A DNA stretch of 64,000 nucleotides. Source: Myripristis murdjan. Taxonomy: Eukaryota; Chordata; Actinopteri; Holocentriformes; Holocentridae. The position numbers were made by a program, and so were the translations under genes. Under the pieces are notes generated by a model. It saw only the letters and a list, made by a program, of their open reading frames with translations, ran no database searches and was not told the origin of the DNA. Location: positions 18,047,439 through 18,111,438 of the forward strand of contig NC_044001.1 of NCBI RefSeq assembly GCF_902150065.1. Direction: 5' to 3'. This document shows, piece after piece, positions 61,901 through 64,000 of the stretch (position 1 is the stretch's first letter; every line of letters begins with the position of its first letter).

Positions 61901-64000
61901 GTTGGCATTTGTCACAGAATATCACCAGTAACCATCGCCTTTATATTTTGCAGATGAAAGAAAGCATGCGTCTTGCTGACAAGGAGCACAGGAAAAACCT
62001 GAATAGAATGGAGTGTAAATTCTTCGGTGAAAAGGTATTATCAAAGACTTAAAGAGACACCAGCAAAACATTTCCTGTTCTGGAGTCAATGATAATATAG
62101 AAAACACTGTTAAATTGATCTGACACAAATTGTGTTGGTCAAACAGTTTATAATGGAGATGTGGTGTGTTTGTGTCCACATATGGGAAGGAATTGGGGGA
62201 AAAACAAAATTGTGAATAGAATGTAAGTGTGAAAAGATGTTGTGTATTTAGTGTTGTGAAGCAGAAAGGCCCAGGTGGTGCAGTGAGTTGTGTGCATTGC
62301 CCTGCAGGTTCGCCTGGAGAAGGAAGCAGAGCAGAGGATTGCCCTGCTGGCTGAGAACGCCCACAGTGAGGCCATTGTGTGAGTGCGTCTCTGCTGTCCA
62401 TTACTATCTAATTTTATTCTTCCAACTCTACCTTCAGGGAATGGGAAAGCAAAGAAAAACTATATTTATGCACACATGCTCTCTCTATATACAGTATATA
62501 TGAATAGAAAACTAACTAGGTTATTATCTTGACCACACCGGTTCGTCATATTAAGATAGTGCATGTCAGCTGAGACAGTGATCACGTCCTCAGCTGTCCC
62601 AGGATGTCTCTCTAGGAGGAAAGTATAGCGCATGGGTGGAAGAGCTCTGTTTATTAGTTTTTAAACCATGAGATGTATATTTTACCTCTGCTGTGTTTAG
62701 CTACTTTTTTACAGCCCATGGAAAATCAAGGTTGATACTGGTGTGGCACTGCTGATTTTAGCCTTCAGTGACGGTGCTCGATTTAAGTTTGAACACTCTC
62801 AACACATTCTCAACTCGTCTTTAAAAGCCAAGCAGACCTTGACCCAGTTTCCAGCAATTTGTTGAAGGGAAAACATGAGTTATGTCTTACATTGTCAGAT
62901 CCCAGTCTATTCACCTTCCAAACCCAATTTACCACCTGTCTATTACACAATATATGAAAATGCTGTCAAAGAGCATTCATAAGTAGTTCTTTGTATCATT
63001 GTACATGGAATATCAGGTGGTGGGGTTTGTTTTATCAGGATAAATTAGGTAGTGGCACCAATTGTCACTGATGTTAAGGTATGAAAAATATGAAAAATAG
63101 CAGGAATTCTGGCAGAAAGTCTGGCTTGGAATCAAGATTCATAGTGTTTTGGGGAATCTCAGTTAATATTAATTAATAATTAACCTCTGTTTGCCCCAAA
63201 AACTGTTAGGCAGCTGGACGATGCCTCACGCTGCGTCTTCAAGGACAACGTCCGTCTCAATGAAGCATTGAATTATCACATAAAGGAGGCACAGGACCTG
63301 CAGAAATTGACGACGTCATTGGCTGAAGAAAAAGCCTCCCTGGCTCTGAACAAGGTATATTTGAGCCATAGGACAGTAAACAGGAATGTTACTACTAGGC
63401 ACTGACACCCCTTGAACAGAGACCATTTATCTCCAGAAGCCATTTTCAATCATTTCAGCTATAAAACACTTGTCAGATCTGTGGAGAATATATTCCAGGT
63501 GGTTTTTCCCCTCGTGCTGTTTACTTGTGCTGACCCTGTGTATTTTGCTTGCGGTCCTAATTTCCCTTCACCTCCTGACTACTTCTCTCAGTGGTCAGTG
63601 GTTGTGGTTAGTTTCCACCGGTACATGGGTTCAAATTCAGTGGCTTCCCCCCTCACTGTTTTCTGGCTATGATTCTTTAAGACAAACAAATATCAGGTAC
63701 CTTAATCTTATCCCTGATAATGGCAATAAATCAAAAGAAGTAGGAAAATTCGCTTTTGCCTCTCTGCAGCACAGTGTAGACCTTTGTATAAATCATTTAT
63801 TACGTCATTACTCTTGCGTTTCTTCCCCCAGGAGATGGACGAGATGATGATAAAGACGAATGCGGTTCAGATGAAGGCCCAAAGGAAGGAGATATCCGAA
63901 CTGAAGGCTAAGGTGGCCACTCTGGAGCAGGCCCTGGAGACTATGGTTATGGAATGTGAGCGAGAGAAGGAGGACACCCAGCAGCAGGTCCTGGTCAGCA
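58931..64000 (+). CDS. bbof1: Basal body orientation factor 1 (partial, 5' part)
   Basis: Eight exons run in frame to the window edge: 58931-58974, 59066-59318, 60065-60130, 61714-61857, 61954-62034, 62308-62378, 63210-63354 and 63832 onward, about 324 residues. Human BBOF1 is about 530 aa, so roughly 60 per cent is here. The N-terminus MPKKKATKGKKGKAG is lysine-rich as in the human protein. Conserved stretches include EKAKASAALWQARL, ITMKESMR...RKNLNRMECKFFGEK, AEQRIALLAENAHSEAIVQLDDA and VFKDNVRLNEALNYHIKE. Almost all of it is predicted coiled coil (heptads rich in Glu, Lys, Leu and Gln). The protein is a basal body component known to help align basal bodies in multiciliated cells. It is the next gene after entpd5 in human too, in the same orientation. 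Two X-box half-site pairs precede it. Confidence 0.93.

Noticed and set aside
61922-62401. 159-codon open frame on the minus strand
   Set aside because: It overlaps bbof1 exons 5 and 6 and their intron on the other strand, so it is a shadow of the coding gene.
1-64000. Retroviral, LTR or Polinton-type copies, CRISPR arrays, prokaryotic operons
   Set aside because: None of their hallmark proteins, terminal repeats or repeat-spacer patterns were recognised; the window is ordinary vertebrate gene territory.

Overview
The window is nuclear DNA from a teleost fish. It has short GT-AG introns, many GT/CA, CT and GAAA microsatellites, and remnants of SINE, LINE, Tc1 and MITE repeats. Its genes match vertebrate families throughout, and the neuroglobin and ENTPD5 variants look fish-like. 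Frame-consistent exon chains were assembled by hand for five complete host genes and one gene cut by the right edge. Gene names come from remembered family sequences, not from a database search.

Layout. 1-6161: no recognised gene; upstream DNA of tmem63c with one SINE-like relic. 6162-19721 (+): tmem63c, 22 coding exons, 840 aa. 19722-27672: tmem63c 3' side and ngb 3' side, converging. 27673-29050 (-): ngb (neuroglobin), 4 coding exons, 159 aa. 29086-31934: no gene seen. 31935-35844 (-): fam161b, 8 coding exons, 576 aa. 36731-46832 (+): coq6, 12 coding exons, 482 aa, head-to-head with fam161b. 48863-54893 (-): entpd5, 13 coding exons, 503 aa, tail-to-tail with coq6. 54902-58930: entpd5/bbof1 intergenic DNA. 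58931-64000 (+): bbof1 (ccdc176), first 8 coding exons, continuing past the edge.

How the genes relate. Tmem63c is an osmo/mechanosensitive cation channel of the OSCA/TMEM63 family. Ngb is a hexacoordinate globin. Coq6 is the flavin hydroxylase of ubiquinone synthesis. Entpd5 is a secreted or ER nucleoside diphosphatase. Fam161b and bbof1 are centrosomal or ciliary proteins. They form no known pathway together. The fam161b-coq6-entpd5-bbof1 order and orientation, and the tmem63c-ngb pair, are both known from human 14q24.3, but there the two blocks lie far apart. Their junction here (about 29-32 kb) is a rearrangement relative to mammals.

The most unusual observations are a proline-rich heptapeptide expansion of about 60 residues near the N-terminus of entpd5, RFX-type X-box motifs upstream of the two ciliary genes, several tmem63c and ngb exons whose splice sites directly abut microsatellites, and a foldback repeat in the last tmem63c intron. 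I saw no CRISPR array, operon, rRNA, tRNA gene or recognisable retroviral/LTR or Polinton copy. Nothing in the window amounts to a new multi-gene system.
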